NCBI RefSeq assembly: GCF_002564045.1
Contig: NZ_PDJK01000002.1
Coordinates: 2,170,001 to 2,234,000, forward strand
Reading direction: 5' to 3'
Length of the DNA stretch: 64,000 nucleotides
DNA from: Amycolatopsis sulphurea
GTDB lineage: Bacteria > Actinomycetota > Actinomycetes > Mycobacteriales > Pseudonocardiaceae
Of this stretch, positions 25,009 to 33,972 are shown piece after piece. Numbering within the stretch: position 1 is the first letter of the stretch; the number at the start of each line of letters is the position of its first letter. The notes beneath the pieces are model-generated. The model searched no databases, was not told the origin of the DNA, and was given only the letters and a program-made list of their open reading frames with translations. The position numbers were made by a program, and so were the translations under genes.

Positions 25009-25621
25009 CCGTTACCCCGTCACCGTCAGCCTCGCTGCAGCCGCTGTTGTCCTTGCCGGGTGTGCGGGCGAGTCCGGGATCGCTGCCCCAGCGTCTCCTG
25101 CACCGCCGACTTCCACCGGGCTTCGTTTCGGCGCACCGGCCGTACCCGCCCCGTTGAACCCGGCGTCAATCGAGAAGGCACCGTGCGACGCGATGACCGC
25201 AGACCAGGTCGCCAGCCTGGGCGCACCACTCAAGACCGCAAGGTCAAAGCCCGCGGACCCGACCGGACCCGCCTGCAGCTGGATCTTCGACTACGAAGAC
25301 GTCATCTCGGCAGTAACCGGTGCAGTATTCACCGCGGACCCCACCCACGGCGGAATCAGCGGACTCTACGGCCAGAAACAGTTCAACGGGCTTACCCGGT
25401 TCGAGCCGTTCTCCGCCAACGGCTACCCAGGCGTGATCTACGATGCGGCAACCAACTCCCCGCCGGGTAGCTGCGGGCTGGCAGTTGGTCTCCGCGACGA
25501 TCTCACCTACACCATCAGCGTAGATATCGACGGTCTCAAACACCCTTTCGCCGAAGGCTGCGAACTGGGCAAAAAGGTCGCCGGATACGTCATCCAGTAT
25601 CTCCAGAAGGGAGGCCGCTGA
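25001..25621 (+). CDS. DUF3558-family lipoprotein, cassette copy 2
   Basis: A 206-residue lipoprotein with lipobox VLAGC and a DUF3558 domain almost identical to copy 1 over GLYGQKQFNGLTRFEPFSAN. The paired cysteines and EGCELGKKVAGYV are conserved. It overlaps the next gene as TGATG. Its placement directly before a WXG-type substrate suggests a cell-surface role linked to type VII export; that is inference. Confidence 0.85.
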   Translation: MTSRYPVTVSLAAAAVVLAGCAGESGIAAPASPAPPTSTGLRFGAPAVPAPLNPASIEKAPCDAMTADQVASLGAPLKTARSKPADPTGPACSWIFDYEDVISAVTGAVFTADPTHGGISGLYGQKQFNGLTRFEPFSANGYPGVIYDAATNSPPGSCGLAVGLRDDLTYTISVDIDGLKHPFAEGCELGKKVAGYVIQYLQKGGR

Positions 25622-26886
25622 TGCCTGACGGCTACACCGGTGCGGATGTCTACGCCCGGATGCATCGTTACGGTGGTAACACCGCTTCCCTCGACGCCGG
25701 GCAGCAGGCGGCCGACGCACTCAAAGCGGCCCACGAAACCCTGATGACCAGGATCGCCCGCCTGCAAGGCAAGATGGACGCGTCCTGGGAAGGTGACGCT
25801 GCGGGCAAAGCTCAGGCCGGGTTGACTCCGCTGCTGGAAACCTCTCAGCAGGCGTCCGAAGATCTCGGGCGCAGCGCCCAGTCGCTTACCGCGCAGAACG
25901 GCGGCTTCCACGGCACGCTGAACAAACTCGCGCCCATGGACACCAACCGTCCCGACACGAACGATCTGGCGAGCTACAACCCGTTCGGCGCGAGTGATTC
26001 GGAAAAAGCCGCAGCGCGGTGGGATGACGCGGACAGGAACAACAAGGAAGCCTACGGGGCTTACGTCGCCACCACCGATGGAAACCGCAATTCGTCGGCC
26101 AAGGACTATCCGGTCCTGAACGCCGCGCCGGCGGGGCTGTCCGTCAACCTCACCCCGAGTGGCAAAGGGACGCCGGGTGGTATCGACGGAACTGGCGGCA
26201 GCGGCGGGCACGGCGTGGGCCGCCACGGCGGCTGGTATTCGCCCAGCACGGGCAGCACCGGCAACACCGGCCAGGTCGGCAGTTCGGCGTCGCCGCCTGT
26301 CATCGACTCCTCTCACGCTCCCGGCAGTGAGAATTCTCCTGCGCAGCACGCCACGGCACCGGATTCCACAACGGTGGCCGGGTACACGCCCAAAGCTCCG
26401 GTCAGCAATGCGCCCGGGTTCGGCACCGGGTTGCTGCCGACGTTCGGTCCGAACAGCAGCGGCACGGATTCGGTGGTCGGCGGCGGCTTCGGCGGCCCAG
26501 GAGGCAGTTTCGGCACTCCGGGCAGTGGGTTCGGCGCGCCGGGCAGCGGCGGGGAAAGCAGTCTCGGCGGGCGGACCGGCGCCGGAGGCAGCTCTGGTGC
26601 GCGCAGCGGAGCCGGCGGCGGGCGGCAGCTCGGCGCCGGAAAGGGAACTGGTACGGGAACCCCGGCAGGCGGCCAGAGCGCCGCACGCGCTGGCGGCGCC
26701 GCCGGAGGGCCTGGCGCCAAGGGTTCGCCGGGCATGGGCGGCATGGGTGCCGGAGCGGGGAAGGGCAAGGGCACCGAGGACGAGGAGCACCAGCGGAAGG
26801 TGACTTACCTCGACGAGGATGTCGACGAGCTGTTCGGTGGCTATCCCGACGGTATGCGCCCGACCCCACCCACCATCGGAGCCTGA
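25621..26886 (+). CDS. WXG100/PPE-like type VII secretion substrate with Gly-rich region
   Basis: A 421-residue protein. Residues 1-110 are helical with a WXG-type turn (KMDASWEGDAAGKAQ), the helical-hairpin hallmark of ESX substrates. Residues about 160-385 are a low-complexity Gly/Ser/Pro region. The last 35 residues are acidic and defined (KVTYLDEDVDELFGGYPDG), with a Y-x3-D pattern in YLDED that could be part of an export signal. It is followed by an EspG-like chaperone gene, the usual partner of PPE proteins. It is coupled to the lipoprotein gene by TGATG. Confidence 0.8.
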   Translation: MPDGYTGADVYARMHRYGGNTASLDAGQQAADALKAAHETLMTRIARLQGKMDASWEGDAAGKAQAGLTPLLETSQQASEDLGRSAQSLTAQNGGFHGTLNKLAPMDTNRPDTNDLASYNPFGASDSEKAAARWDDADRNNKEAYGAYVATTDGNRNSSAKDYPVLNAAPAGLSVNLTPSGKGTPGGIDGTGGSGGHGVGRHGGWYSPSTGSTGNTGQVGSSASPPVIDSSHAPGSENSPAQHATAPDSTTVAGYTPKAPVSNAPGFGTGLLPTFGPNSSGTDSVVGGGFGGPGGSFGTPGSGFGAPGSGGESSLGGRTGAGGSSGARSGAGGGRQLGAGKGTGTGTPAGGQSAARAGGAAGGPGAKGSPGMGGMGAGAGKGKGTEDEEHQRKVTYLDEDVDELFGGYPDGMRPTPPTIGA

Positions 26887-26890
26887 CACC

Positions 26891-27613
26891 TTGCTTCGCT
26901 CTCCCCTGCGGTTTTCCCGCGCCGGTTACCAGAATCTGGTCCGCCGTCTCGACCGCACAGACCCGCACCCGACCCTGATCGGCGGGGAAAAGTGGTACCC
27001 GGAGGAAGAACAGGTCCGGCAGGACTCGAACGCGGACGCCGAACTGGCCGCCACGGGCTGGCCGGCCCGCGACTTCGCCGAGGTCATCGGTCTCCTGCAA
27101 CGGCCTTCCGTTGACCGCTATTGCTGGGCCCGGATCAACGGCCGCGACCTGACTTTGCAGGCCGCGTCGGCCGGGCGCGACGCGGTCCTCGCCATCGCCG
27201 GCCAGGACACGATCACCCTTTTCCCCAGCTCCGCGGAAGCCGTTGCCTGGGATCTGGTGGCCGCGCTACCGGACACCCCGCCGGCCGCGAACCTGCATTC
27301 GCTGTCCTGCTCGGAAGCCGACTACCGCGCGGCGCTCTCCGGCAATCCGCCGGCCACCCGCACGAACAGCGCCCGCGACGCACGTCGCGCCGTCGAGTGG
27401 ATGCAGGCGCCTCGGGTCCACACCGGACGGCTGTACGTCGCGATCCGCCGTGGTACCGAACGGATCCGCAACGAACACCCGCCCTACTGGATCGACACCG
27501 AGCAAGGCCGGTTCACCGCAACGGTCACCAACGGCTGGCTCAGCATCGGCCGAGCCCGCATCGACGACCTCACCCGGATGCTGCACACCATCGAAGCCGG
27601 CCTGCGCGCCTGA
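26891..27613 (+). CDS. EspG-family ESX secretion-associated chaperone
   Basis: A 240-residue EspG-like protein (PF14011 pattern) beginning LLRSPLRFSRAGYQNLVRRL. The alternating strands and helices fit the EspG fold, with a C-terminal GWLSIGRARIDDLTRML segment. EspG chaperones bind the tip of PE-PPE dimers in the cytosol and deliver them to the ESX machine. TTG at 26891, 4 nt after the substrate gene's stop, is the likely start; the next upstream option (GTG 26819) would overlap that gene by 68 nt. No ESX core genes are in the window, so it must serve a machine encoded elsewhere. Confidence 0.8.
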   Translation: MLRSPLRFSRAGYQNLVRRLDRTDPHPTLIGGEKWYPEEEQVRQDSNADAELAATGWPARDFAEVIGLLQRPSVDRYCWARINGRDLTLQAASAGRDAVLAIAGQDTITLFPSSAEAVAWDLVAALPDTPPAANLHSLSCSEADYRAALSGNPPATRTNSARDARRAVEWMQAPRVHTGRLYVAIRRGTERIRNEHPPYWIDTEQGRFTATVTNGWLSIGRARIDDLTRMLHTIEAGLRA

Positions 27614-27718
27614 CCTCGCTCCGTCGGCAACGGGGCCGTGAGGATTCACCAGTTCACGCGCAAGGCACCGCGGAAACGGTGACAAACCCGGCGAGTCCCA
27701 CTGAAAACGTGACGTTGT

Positions 27719-28750
27719 TCAGCCCAGCGCGGTCAGCAAATCCTGCCAAAGGTCCTCGGGATCCTCCAGCCCGACCGAGAACCGGATGAGCCCCGGCGGC
27801 ACCCGGTCCTCGCCCGGCAGCCAGGCACGCCGCTCGATCAGGCTTTCCACCCCGCCGAGGCTGGTCGCCGGGCGAATCAGCCGCACTGCCGCGCACACCC
27901 GGTCCGCAGCGTCCGCATCCGGCAACTCGAATGCCACCATCATCCCGAAACCGGGGTAACGAACCTTCGTTATCTGCAGGTGTTCCGACAATCGCGAAGC
28001 CAGCAGCTCCGCGGTGCGCGTTTGTTCTGCCAATCGCACCGGCAACGTACGCAACCCGCGCAACGCGAGCCACGCTTCGAGTGCGCCAGGAGTGGAACCG
28101 AGCCGCGTACGCGCCGCGCGCAGGTCACGCCCCGCTGCCTCGTCGCGCGCGACTGCGACGCCGAGTAGAAGATCGCTGTGTCCACCGATCAGCTTCGTCG
28201 CGCTGTGCACCACGATGTCCGCACCCAGTGACAACGGCTGCTGGCGCAACGGCGTCGCGAAGGTGTTGTCGACGACGACGCGGCCTCGCGTACCCCGCGC
28301 AATGGTCTCAATCTCCATCACGTCGAGCGTCGGGTTGGTCGGTGACTCAAGCCAGAGAAGGTCGGCGTCACAGTCAAGCCACGCCTGGGTGTCCGTGGGC
28401 TCCAGCTCAGTGACGGTCAGCCGCCCAAGCTGCTGCGCGTGCTGAAGCGCGCCACGCGTGACGGCGTAGCTGAACGTCGGCACCGCGACTGTGGACCCGA
28501 CCGGCAACGAGTCCAGGACAGCGGACAACGTCGCAACGCCCGAGCCGTACGCCGTCGCGTAGCCGCCTTCGAGCGACCCGACGACTTCTTCGAACGCAGC
28601 CCAGGTATCCGTCCCGTCCGAGCGCGCGTACACCGAGTCCCCGCCAGCTTCGTACGTGCTTGTGGCCACGATCGGCGTGTTGAGCGGCTCACCGGGACCG
28701 TGCGGCCGTCCCGCCGCAATCGCCCGTGTACGCGGAGTCCAGTCGTCCAT
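27719..28750 (-). CDS. Cys/Met-metabolism PLP enzyme (cystathionine gamma-lyase/synthase type)
   Basis: A 343-residue PLP enzyme, a little shorter than the usual 380-400. Visible are TPIVATSTYEAGGDSVYAR, AYGSGVATLSA, the aspartate strand VVVDNTFATP, and the PLP lysine in VHSATKLIGGHSD. The active site is complete. The family does gamma-replacement or gamma-elimination on cystathionine, O-acylhomoserine or methionine. The start ATG at 28750 lacks a strong ribosome-binding site. No methionine genes or S-box are nearby, so synthase versus lyase is open. It converges with the EspG-like gene. Confidence 0.87.
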   Translation of the reverse strand: MDDWTPRTRAIAAGRPHGPGEPLNTPIVATSTYEAGGDSVYARSDGTDTWAAFEEVVGSLEGGYATAYGSGVATLSAVLDSLPVGSTVAVPTFSYAVTRGALQHAQQLGRLTVTELEPTDTQAWLDCDADLLWLESPTNPTLDVMEIETIARGTRGRVVVDNTFATPLRQQPLSLGADIVVHSATKLIGGHSDLLLGVAVARDEAAGRDLRAARTRLGSTPGALEAWLALRGLRTLPVRLAEQTRTAELLASRLSEHLQITKVRYPGFGMMVAFELPDADAADRVCAAVRLIRPATSLGGVESLIERRAWLPGEDRVPPGLIRFSVGLEDPEDLWQDLLTALG

Positions 28751-28809
28751 GCAGACACGGTAACCAGGTGCTTGTCCGGTCGCAGCGACGAAAGTCACCG
28801 AGCAGCACG

Positions 28810-31650
28810 TCAGTGCGCGTACACCGGAGTAACGGAGTCCCCGCGGTGGGCGGGGTACTCCACCACCTGCTGGAAGGTCGGCCGGTTCTGGGTGCTGATC
28901 TTGCCGTGCGCGATGCCGCCGAGCGGTCTCTGGATCACCGTGTCCGCACACCACTGGTCACCGGCCGAGCAATCGCTGTCACCCGGGTACACGGTGTGCG
29001 CCGGCTGAGCCGAGGCCTGCGTGAGCGAATCGACGAGCGCGGTGCGGCAAGCGCCGAGGTCGCCGCCCCCGCAGAACTTCGCGCCCAGCGGCCCGGCCAC
29101 CGGCTGCCCGAGCACCGTACGCAGATCCTTGCTTACGTACCCCCACCAGCCGTGCTGGTAGGAGGAACCCTGGTGCGGCTGGCCAACATGCTTGCCCAGC
29201 ACCTCGTTCTGGAATCCGGACGGGCTTTCGTTGATCTGCAGCACATTCGTCATCGCGGTGAACGCGGCGTCGCCCATCGCCGGTTTGAACTCCGCGCTGA
29301 CCAGCAGTGGCCACCAGGCGTCCATGATCCGGATCGCGTCCGCGTCGTTGTATTTCTTGCTGCCCCGAGCCGATTCCACACGCTGGTGCCCGTGCTCCAG
29401 CCAGGTTTTCAGCTTCGCTTCGGCATCCGCGGCCGCGCCGGTGAGCGGGGCCTTGTCCAAGATCTGCACCAGCAACGGCAGGATCTTCTCGGCACGCAGG
29501 TCGGCGAGCGCGGCATCCGCCATGGCCTGCGTCAGGTTCACCCGGGTCACCTTGGTGCCGCTGGAAATCAGCGCCTTGACCCGGGCATCGAGCAGATCCG
29601 CACGGTGGACGGCGGACTTGTCCGCGCCCCCGGAGGCGTACCCGTCGGCCTGTGCGTTGTTCCAGCTGACGTAGTAGTCCTGGTTCACCGACTGCGGATG
29701 CTGCGCCGCCGGCGTGTAGTCCGCCTTGTTCCCGGCAGGGTTCCAGCCCTGCCAGTCGAAGCCGCGATCGCCCCAGGTCGGCATCATCGGGTCGGCCTTC
29801 GGGCTACGCACCGGGTTCGCACCCGAGTTGAAGTACGCGACGTCCTTCGAGTCGGCGTAGAACCAGTTGAAGGTGAAGTTGACGGCTCCGGCGGCCTTCT
29901 GGAAGTCCGCGGCGGAGCGGACGAAGTCCGGGTCGTTGAACTCCTGGAACCCGATCAGCGAGTCCGCCTCGTGGAGGTACGAGGAGCGCAACGACGAGTA
30001 GGCCACCGGTTTCCCGCCGACCGTGGCCCGCGCGGTGACCGGACCGTACTTCGTGCGGTAACTACGCAGCGTGTACGAACCGGCGGCCGTGCCGCCGGTC
30101 ACCGTCGGCGTCCAGGAATCCTTGCGCTCCACCGTGTCCATCGGAACGCACTTGCCCTGGTACAGGTAATAATTCGAGTCCTTTGTGGCCGGTTGACCGC
30201 TCGGCTCGCACAACGGCGACGCGAACGTGTCGGTGATGTCCTGCGCGGAGGTCGTCGCGCTCCACGAGTAGTCCTGGCCGCGACCGAGCAGCACATACAG
30301 GCTCAGCCCGGCGAACGACGCGCCGCGCGCGCTGATCCCCGGCCCCTGCAGCTCCTGCAACATCAGCAGCTGCGGCGCGAAATACCCGGTCTGCGGACCG
30401 AACACGGCGACCGGGTGCCCGCTGGCGGTCTTCGAACCCGACACCACGAGCGCGTTGGACATGCCGTGCTTGCCCTTGAGCATGTTCCCCGGCAGCACGC
30501 CGTTGTCGAACATCCCGCGCGCGGCTTCCTGCCCCTTCTGCGCGGGCACGGCCACCTTCGCGGGAGTCGAGCCGGCCGCGGAACCGGTCCGGTCGTACAC
30601 GAGCTGCTGGTCGGTCACCGAGCCCGGGTCCGGCATCGCCATGCCCTGCGGGTTCGCCGGAGTGTTGCCATACGGGAACTTCTGCCCGTCGTGCAGGGTC
30701 TTCACGGCCTCCGGGTCGCTCTCCGCGCGCAGGCTCTGCCAGACCTTCTCACCCTGCTCCGCACCGTACTTCTCCTGCAGCGCCAGCTTCGCGACCGCGC
30801 TCTGCACCTCGCCACCGCCACCGGCGCCGAACTGCGCGCCGACCACCGAGGCGAGCACCACAAGGTCGGTCAGCTTGAACGGTTCGATGGTGCCTGCGTT
30901 GGTGATCGCGTCCACATGCCCGGTCAGCACGTACTCGCCGGGGAAGTACCGGCCGTTGTGGGCATCGGTGATGTACTTGTTGATCCCGTCGAGGTAGGCC
31001 TGCGCGTCGGAGAGGCCCTGCTTACCGCGCGGGCCTCTCGCGGCGACCGCGTCGATCTGCTGCTTCAGCTCGTCTTCGGTGTATGGCGCAGCGGCGAAGA
31101 GGGACTGCTCCAGCTCGCGGTTCGCGGGTGCACCGCCGGCGTAGGAAGTCAGCTGGCCGCGGCCGACCCGGCGCATGATGTCCATCAGCCACAACCGGTC
31201 CTGCCCGGCGGCGTACCCGGCGCCGAACTCCGTGCCCGCGCGCGTCGTGCCCTGGATGTGGGGCACGCCAGTCGCCTTGTCCCGGGTGATCGTGACGTCG
31301 GCACGTGGTTTGAGCGTGCTCGCCACCTGGTCGGCCGGCACCCCGAAGGACGAGTCGTTGAAGAACTTGCCGATCGTGGCAGTGGTCAGCTTCTTGTACC
31401 CACCGGCCAGATCGGCGTATTTGCCGAGCTGATCGTCGGCGTGCGCGGGCTGGGTGCCGAACACTTTGTTGGCCAGGATCTCGGCGACCGTCGCGCTGCC
31501 GTTTTCACCCGGCGGCAGGATGTCGTTGCACTGTCCGGCGCAGTAGTCGTTGCCGGGCACTGCGGCCGCGGCCGGGGCAACGGCCTGCGTCAGGCCGGTG
31601 ACCAGCACCGCAAGCACCGGCACGGTCAAGAAACGGATGCGTCGTCGCAT
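28810..31650 (-). CDS. Secreted penicillin-acylase-family N-terminal nucleophile hydrolase
   Basis: A 946-residue precursor. An N-terminal basic and hydrophobic signal peptide ends near AAAA (residue 30). An alpha-chain domain is followed by the autoprocessing site GKHGMSNALVVSG, where Ser at about 398 becomes the N-terminal nucleophile of the beta chain. The beta chain contains YSWSATTSAQDITDTF and a DYYVSWNNAQADG segment typical of the family (PF01804). Such enzymes cleave amides, including beta-lactam side chains, acyl-homoserine lactones and acylated lipopeptides. SD GGGAG lies upstream of ATG 31650. The true substrate is unknown; quorum quenching or antibiotic-related roles are possible. 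Confidence 0.9.
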   Translation of the reverse strand: MRRRIRFLTVPVLAVLVTGLTQAVAPAAAAVPGNDYCAGQCNDILPPGENGSATVAEILANKVFGTQPAHADDQLGKYADLAGGYKKLTTATIGKFFNDSSFGVPADQVASTLKPRADVTITRDKATGVPHIQGTTRAGTEFGAGYAAGQDRLWLMDIMRRVGRGQLTSYAGGAPANRELEQSLFAAAPYTEDELKQQIDAVAARGPRGKQGLSDAQAYLDGINKYITDAHNGRYFPGEYVLTGHVDAITNAGTIEPFKLTDLVVLASVVGAQFGAGGGGEVQSAVAKLALQEKYGAEQGEKVWQSLRAESDPEAVKTLHDGQKFPYGNTPANPQGMAMPDPGSVTDQQLVYDRTGSAAGSTPAKVAVPAQKGQEAARGMFDNGVLPGNMLKGKHGMSNALVVSGSKTASGHPVAVFGPQTGYFAPQLLMLQELQGPGISARGASFAGLSLYVLLGRGQDYSWSATTSAQDITDTFASPLCEPSGQPATKDSNYYLYQGKCVPMDTVERKDSWTPTVTGGTAAGSYTLRSYRTKYGPVTARATVGGKPVAYSSLRSSYLHEADSLIGFQEFNDPDFVRSAADFQKAAGAVNFTFNWFYADSKDVAYFNSGANPVRSPKADPMMPTWGDRGFDWQGWNPAGNKADYTPAAQHPQSVNQDYYVSWNNAQADGYASGGADKSAVHRADLLDARVKALISSGTKVTRVNLTQAMADAALADLRAEKILPLLVQILDKAPLTGAAADAEAKLKTWLEHGHQRVESARGSKKYNDADAIRIMDAWWPLLVSAEFKPAMGDAAFTAMTNVLQINESPSGFQNEVLGKHVGQPHQGSSYQHGWWGYVSKDLRTVLGQPVAGPLGAKFCGGGDLGACRTALVDSLTQASAQPAHTVYPGDSDCSAGDQWCADTVIQRPLGGIAHGKISTQNRPTFQQVVEYPAHRGDSVTPVYAH

Positions 31651-31799
31651 GCCCGGTGCTCCCGTCTGCAGTGACTTCCCCAGAGTGATCCAGCGCAACC
31701 TACTTGTCGATAGAGCATGCGTGAAGACTTTTCGCGTTTCTCCCGCCGTTGCGCGTAGTCCGATCGGCGCAGTCCGGACTCCGTCGGTACGGTGAGCCC
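31651..31799. promoter_or_regulatory. Divergent promoter region between acylase and FKBP genes
   Basis: 149 bp with a relatively AT-rich core (CTTGTCGATAGAGCATGCGTG, about 31702-31722) must hold both promoters. No clear palindromic operator is visible. Confidence 0.3.
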
Positions 31800-32174
31800 A
31801 TGACCTTGCAAAAGCCCGAAATCGATCGCCCGGACGGGCCGCCGCCGGCCGACCTCGAGATCACCGACCTGACCGTCGGGAACGGCGCCGAAGCCGTCCC
31901 GGGCAACAACGTCTCGGTGCACTACGTCGGAGTCTCGCATTCGACCGGCGCACAGTTCGACGCGTCCTACGACCGGGGCGCACCGCTGGAGTTCGAACTC
32001 GGCTCCGGCTATGTGATCCCCGGCTGGGATCGGGGCGTGACCGGGATGAAGATCGGCGGCCGCCGCAAGCTGGTCATCCCGCCGCACCTCGCCTACGGCG
32101 AACGCGGCGCGGGTGACGTGATCAAGCCCAACGAGACGCTGATCTTCGTCGTCGACCTGGTCGACGCGCGCTGA
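31800..32174 (+). CDS. FKBP-type peptidyl-prolyl cis-trans isomerase
   Basis: A 124-residue single-domain FKBP. The core motifs are VSVHYVGVSHSTGAQFDASYDRG, written here only as positions 33-55, then GSGYVIPGWDRGVTGM, GGRRKLVIPP and AYGERGAGDVI. There is no signal peptide, so it is cytoplasmic. It speeds proline isomerisation during folding. ATG at 31800 is preceded by GGTGAG; a longer frame from 31749 lacks a ribosome-binding site. It is followed by a clear terminator and stands as a single-gene unit. Confidence 0.93.
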   Translation: MTLQKPEIDRPDGPPPADLEITDLTVGNGAEAVPGNNVSVHYVGVSHSTGAQFDASYDRGAPLEFELGSGYVIPGWDRGVTGMKIGGRRKLVIPPHLAYGERGAGDVIKPNETLIFVVDLVDAR

Positions 32175-32190
32175 ACCACCACGAACAGGC

Positions 32191-32220
32191 AGCAAGGGTG
32201 GCCGCGGGGACACCCTTGCT
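32191..32220 (+). terminator. Hairpin terminator after FKBP gene
   Basis: A perfect 10-bp stem AGCAAGGGTG / CACCCTTGCT has a 10-nt GC-rich loop and lies 17 bp after the stop. GTTG rather than a U-run follows, as is common in actinobacteria. Confidence 0.75.
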
Positions 32221-32298
32221 GTTGCCCGCGTTCGGAGTAATTGGTTCCTCTGTCACCCTCTGAGGCACATCACGTTCATTTCCCTCGGAGAGTTCTTC

Positions 32299-33054
32299 AT
32301 GCGCATTCGCGCCGCAGTGTCCGCTGCCGTTCTCACCGTCGGCCTCGCAGTGATCTCTGCCACGCCGGCCAATGCGGTCGCCAACGGCGAAGATGTTCCG
32401 CAAGGAAAGTTCGCCTTCGCCGCAAAACTCACCATGACGGACATCCCGAAGCCGGACGGCAGCAAGTACGACAGCGCCTGTTCCGGCGCGCTGATCGCAC
32501 CGCAGTGGATCATCACCGCCGGACACTGCTTCCACAATCCGCGGCGCGACCGGGTCTCCGGCCCCGTGCCGTACCCGACCTCGGTACTACTCGGCACGAC
32601 CGTGCAAGGGGACGGGCTCGGCGAGACCCGCACCGTGACCGACGTACTTCAGTCGGGCAAGAACGACATCGCGCTCGCGAAGCTGGACAACCCGGTCACC
32701 GACATCACCCCGTTGTCGGTACGGAAGGAGGCGCCGGCCATCGGCGAGAAGCTCACGCTGGCCGGCTGGGGCAGCCTCACCGCGACCAACCCGACCCCGT
32801 CGGCCAAGCTGCGGCAGGGCCGGATGAAGGTCATCGAAGTCGCCGAGACGACGGTGGCCGTACTGGGCATCGCCCCGAAGAACGACACCAGCGCCTGCAG
32901 CTACGACTCCGGCGCCCCGTACTTCATTCCGAAGGGCGACGGCGGCAGGCTCGTCTCGATCGAGTCGACCGGCCCGGAGTGCCCGCATACCGAAGCCGAG
33001 ACCACGGCACGCGCAGACGCGGTAGAGGACTGGATCTGCGAACACATCGCGTGA
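32299..33054 (+). CDS. Secreted trypsin-like serine protease (S1), tandem copy 1
   Basis: A 251-residue protein with a Sec signal peptide (cleavage after about ATPANA, residue 26) and an S1 protease domain. The triad is His76 (TAGHC), Asp123 (KNDIALAKL) and Ser204 (DSGAP; the usual GDSGGP is altered to YDSGAP). The Cys pairs for disulfides are present. It acts outside the cell. SD CGGAG precedes the ATG. A paralogue follows at 33189 with closely matching blocks (RVSGPVPYPT, LAGWGSLTAT), so the pair arose by tandem duplication. The altered oxyanion Gly may change specificity. Confidence 0.9.
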   Translation: MRIRAAVSAAVLTVGLAVISATPANAVANGEDVPQGKFAFAAKLTMTDIPKPDGSKYDSACSGALIAPQWIITAGHCFHNPRRDRVSGPVPYPTSVLLGTTVQGDGLGETRTVTDVLQSGKNDIALAKLDNPVTDITPLSVRKEAPAIGEKLTLAGWGSLTATNPTPSAKLRQGRMKVIEVAETTVAVLGIAPKNDTSACSYDSGAPYFIPKGDGGRLVSIESTGPECPHTEAETTARADAVEDWICEHIA

Positions 33055-33188
33055 GGATGTCCGCCCGGTCAAGTACCTGAACGGCGCTTTTCCTTCGCTC
33101 GACAAGGGAATTTCGCGTCGGGACCAGGCTGGTTAGCGTGGATGGCCGAGCATCGGCACGCCGCCGGTGACCCGGACGAAGGGACAGA

Positions 33189-33935
33189 ATGCGCGTCCGC
33201 GCCGCCATCACCGCAGCAGCTTTCCTGCCCATCCTGACCGCGGGGCCGGCCTTCGCCGTGGCCCACGGGTCCGACGTACCGGCCGGCCAGTACGGCTTCG
33301 CCGCCAAAGTGACCATGACCGGCATCCCGAGCCCGAACGGCGGAGCGTACGGAAGCGTCTGCTCGGGCGCTCTCGTGTCGCCGGGATGGATCCTCACCAC
33401 CGGACACTGCTTCCACGACGCACACCGCAACCGCGTCTCCGGCCCGGTGCCGTACCCGACCACGGTGACCCTCGGCCTCGTTGACGAGCAGAAGGAGAAG
33501 GGCGTCACCCGCAAGGTCACCGAGGTGCTGCAGGCCGGGCCGAACGACGTCGCGCTGGCGAAGCTGGACAGCCCGGTCACCGAGGTGACCCCGCTGACCG
33601 TGAACAAGCTCGTCCCCGGCACCGGGCAGCAGCTGACCCTGGCCGGCTGGGGCAGCCTCACCGCGACCAAGCCGACCCCGTCGACCAAGCTGCAGCAGGG
33701 CACGGTCAAAATCGCGACGGTCGGCGCCGCCACGGTCACCGTGCACGGGGTTTCGCCCGCCGCGGACACCAGCGCGTGCGCTTTCGATTCCGGTGCCCCG
33801 TACTTCGTGCCGTCCGGCGCGGGCGGGCAGCTGATCTCGATCGAGACCAACGGCCCGGACTGCCCGCACACGAGCACCGAGACGACCTCGCGGGTGGACG
33901 TGCTCGCGGACTGGATCACCGCGAACGCGAAATGA
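33189..33935 (+). CDS. Secreted trypsin-like serine protease (S1), tandem copy 2
   Basis: A 248-residue paralogue of the preceding protease. The signal peptide ends near AGPAFA (residue 23). The triad is His73 (TTGHC), Asp120 (PNDVALAKL) and Ser201 (FDSGAP). It has the same DSGAP variant and C-terminal disulfide Cys (GPDCPH). It lies 134 bp downstream of copy 1 and only 37 bp upstream of the amyloid-motif protein gene, so the latter may be read through from here. Confidence 0.9.
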   Translation: MRVRAAITAAAFLPILTAGPAFAVAHGSDVPAGQYGFAAKVTMTGIPSPNGGAYGSVCSGALVSPGWILTTGHCFHDAHRNRVSGPVPYPTTVTLGLVDEQKEKGVTRKVTEVLQAGPNDVALAKLDSPVTEVTPLTVNKLVPGTGQQLTLAGWGSLTATKPTPSTKLQQGTVKIATVGAATVTVHGVSPAADTSACAFDSGAPYFVPSGAGGQLISIETNGPDCPHTSTETTSRVDVLADWITANAK

Positions 33936-33972
33936 GTACCGTGGTCAGGGACTGCCGACCCGAGGAGCGCCG

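Larger units (their letters stand above)
24462..25742 (+). repeat. Copy 2 of the 1,281-bp directly repeated cassette
   Basis: This is the partner of 22660-23940. Copy 2 runs on into the complete substrate gene, so it is the functional or ancestral version. Differences are spread through coding and upstream parts, so the duplication is not brand new. Confidence 0.92.

Noticed and set aside
28751..28809. SAM riboswitch (S-box) before the Cys/Met-metabolism gene
   Set aside because: The leftward gene has only 59 bp before the acylase stop and no S-box core is visible.
28726..31674. A 982-codon open frame on the plus strand
   Set aside because: It is exactly antisense to the penicillin-acylase-family gene, Arg/Val/His-rich, without a ribosome-binding site or family motif; a high-GC shadow frame.
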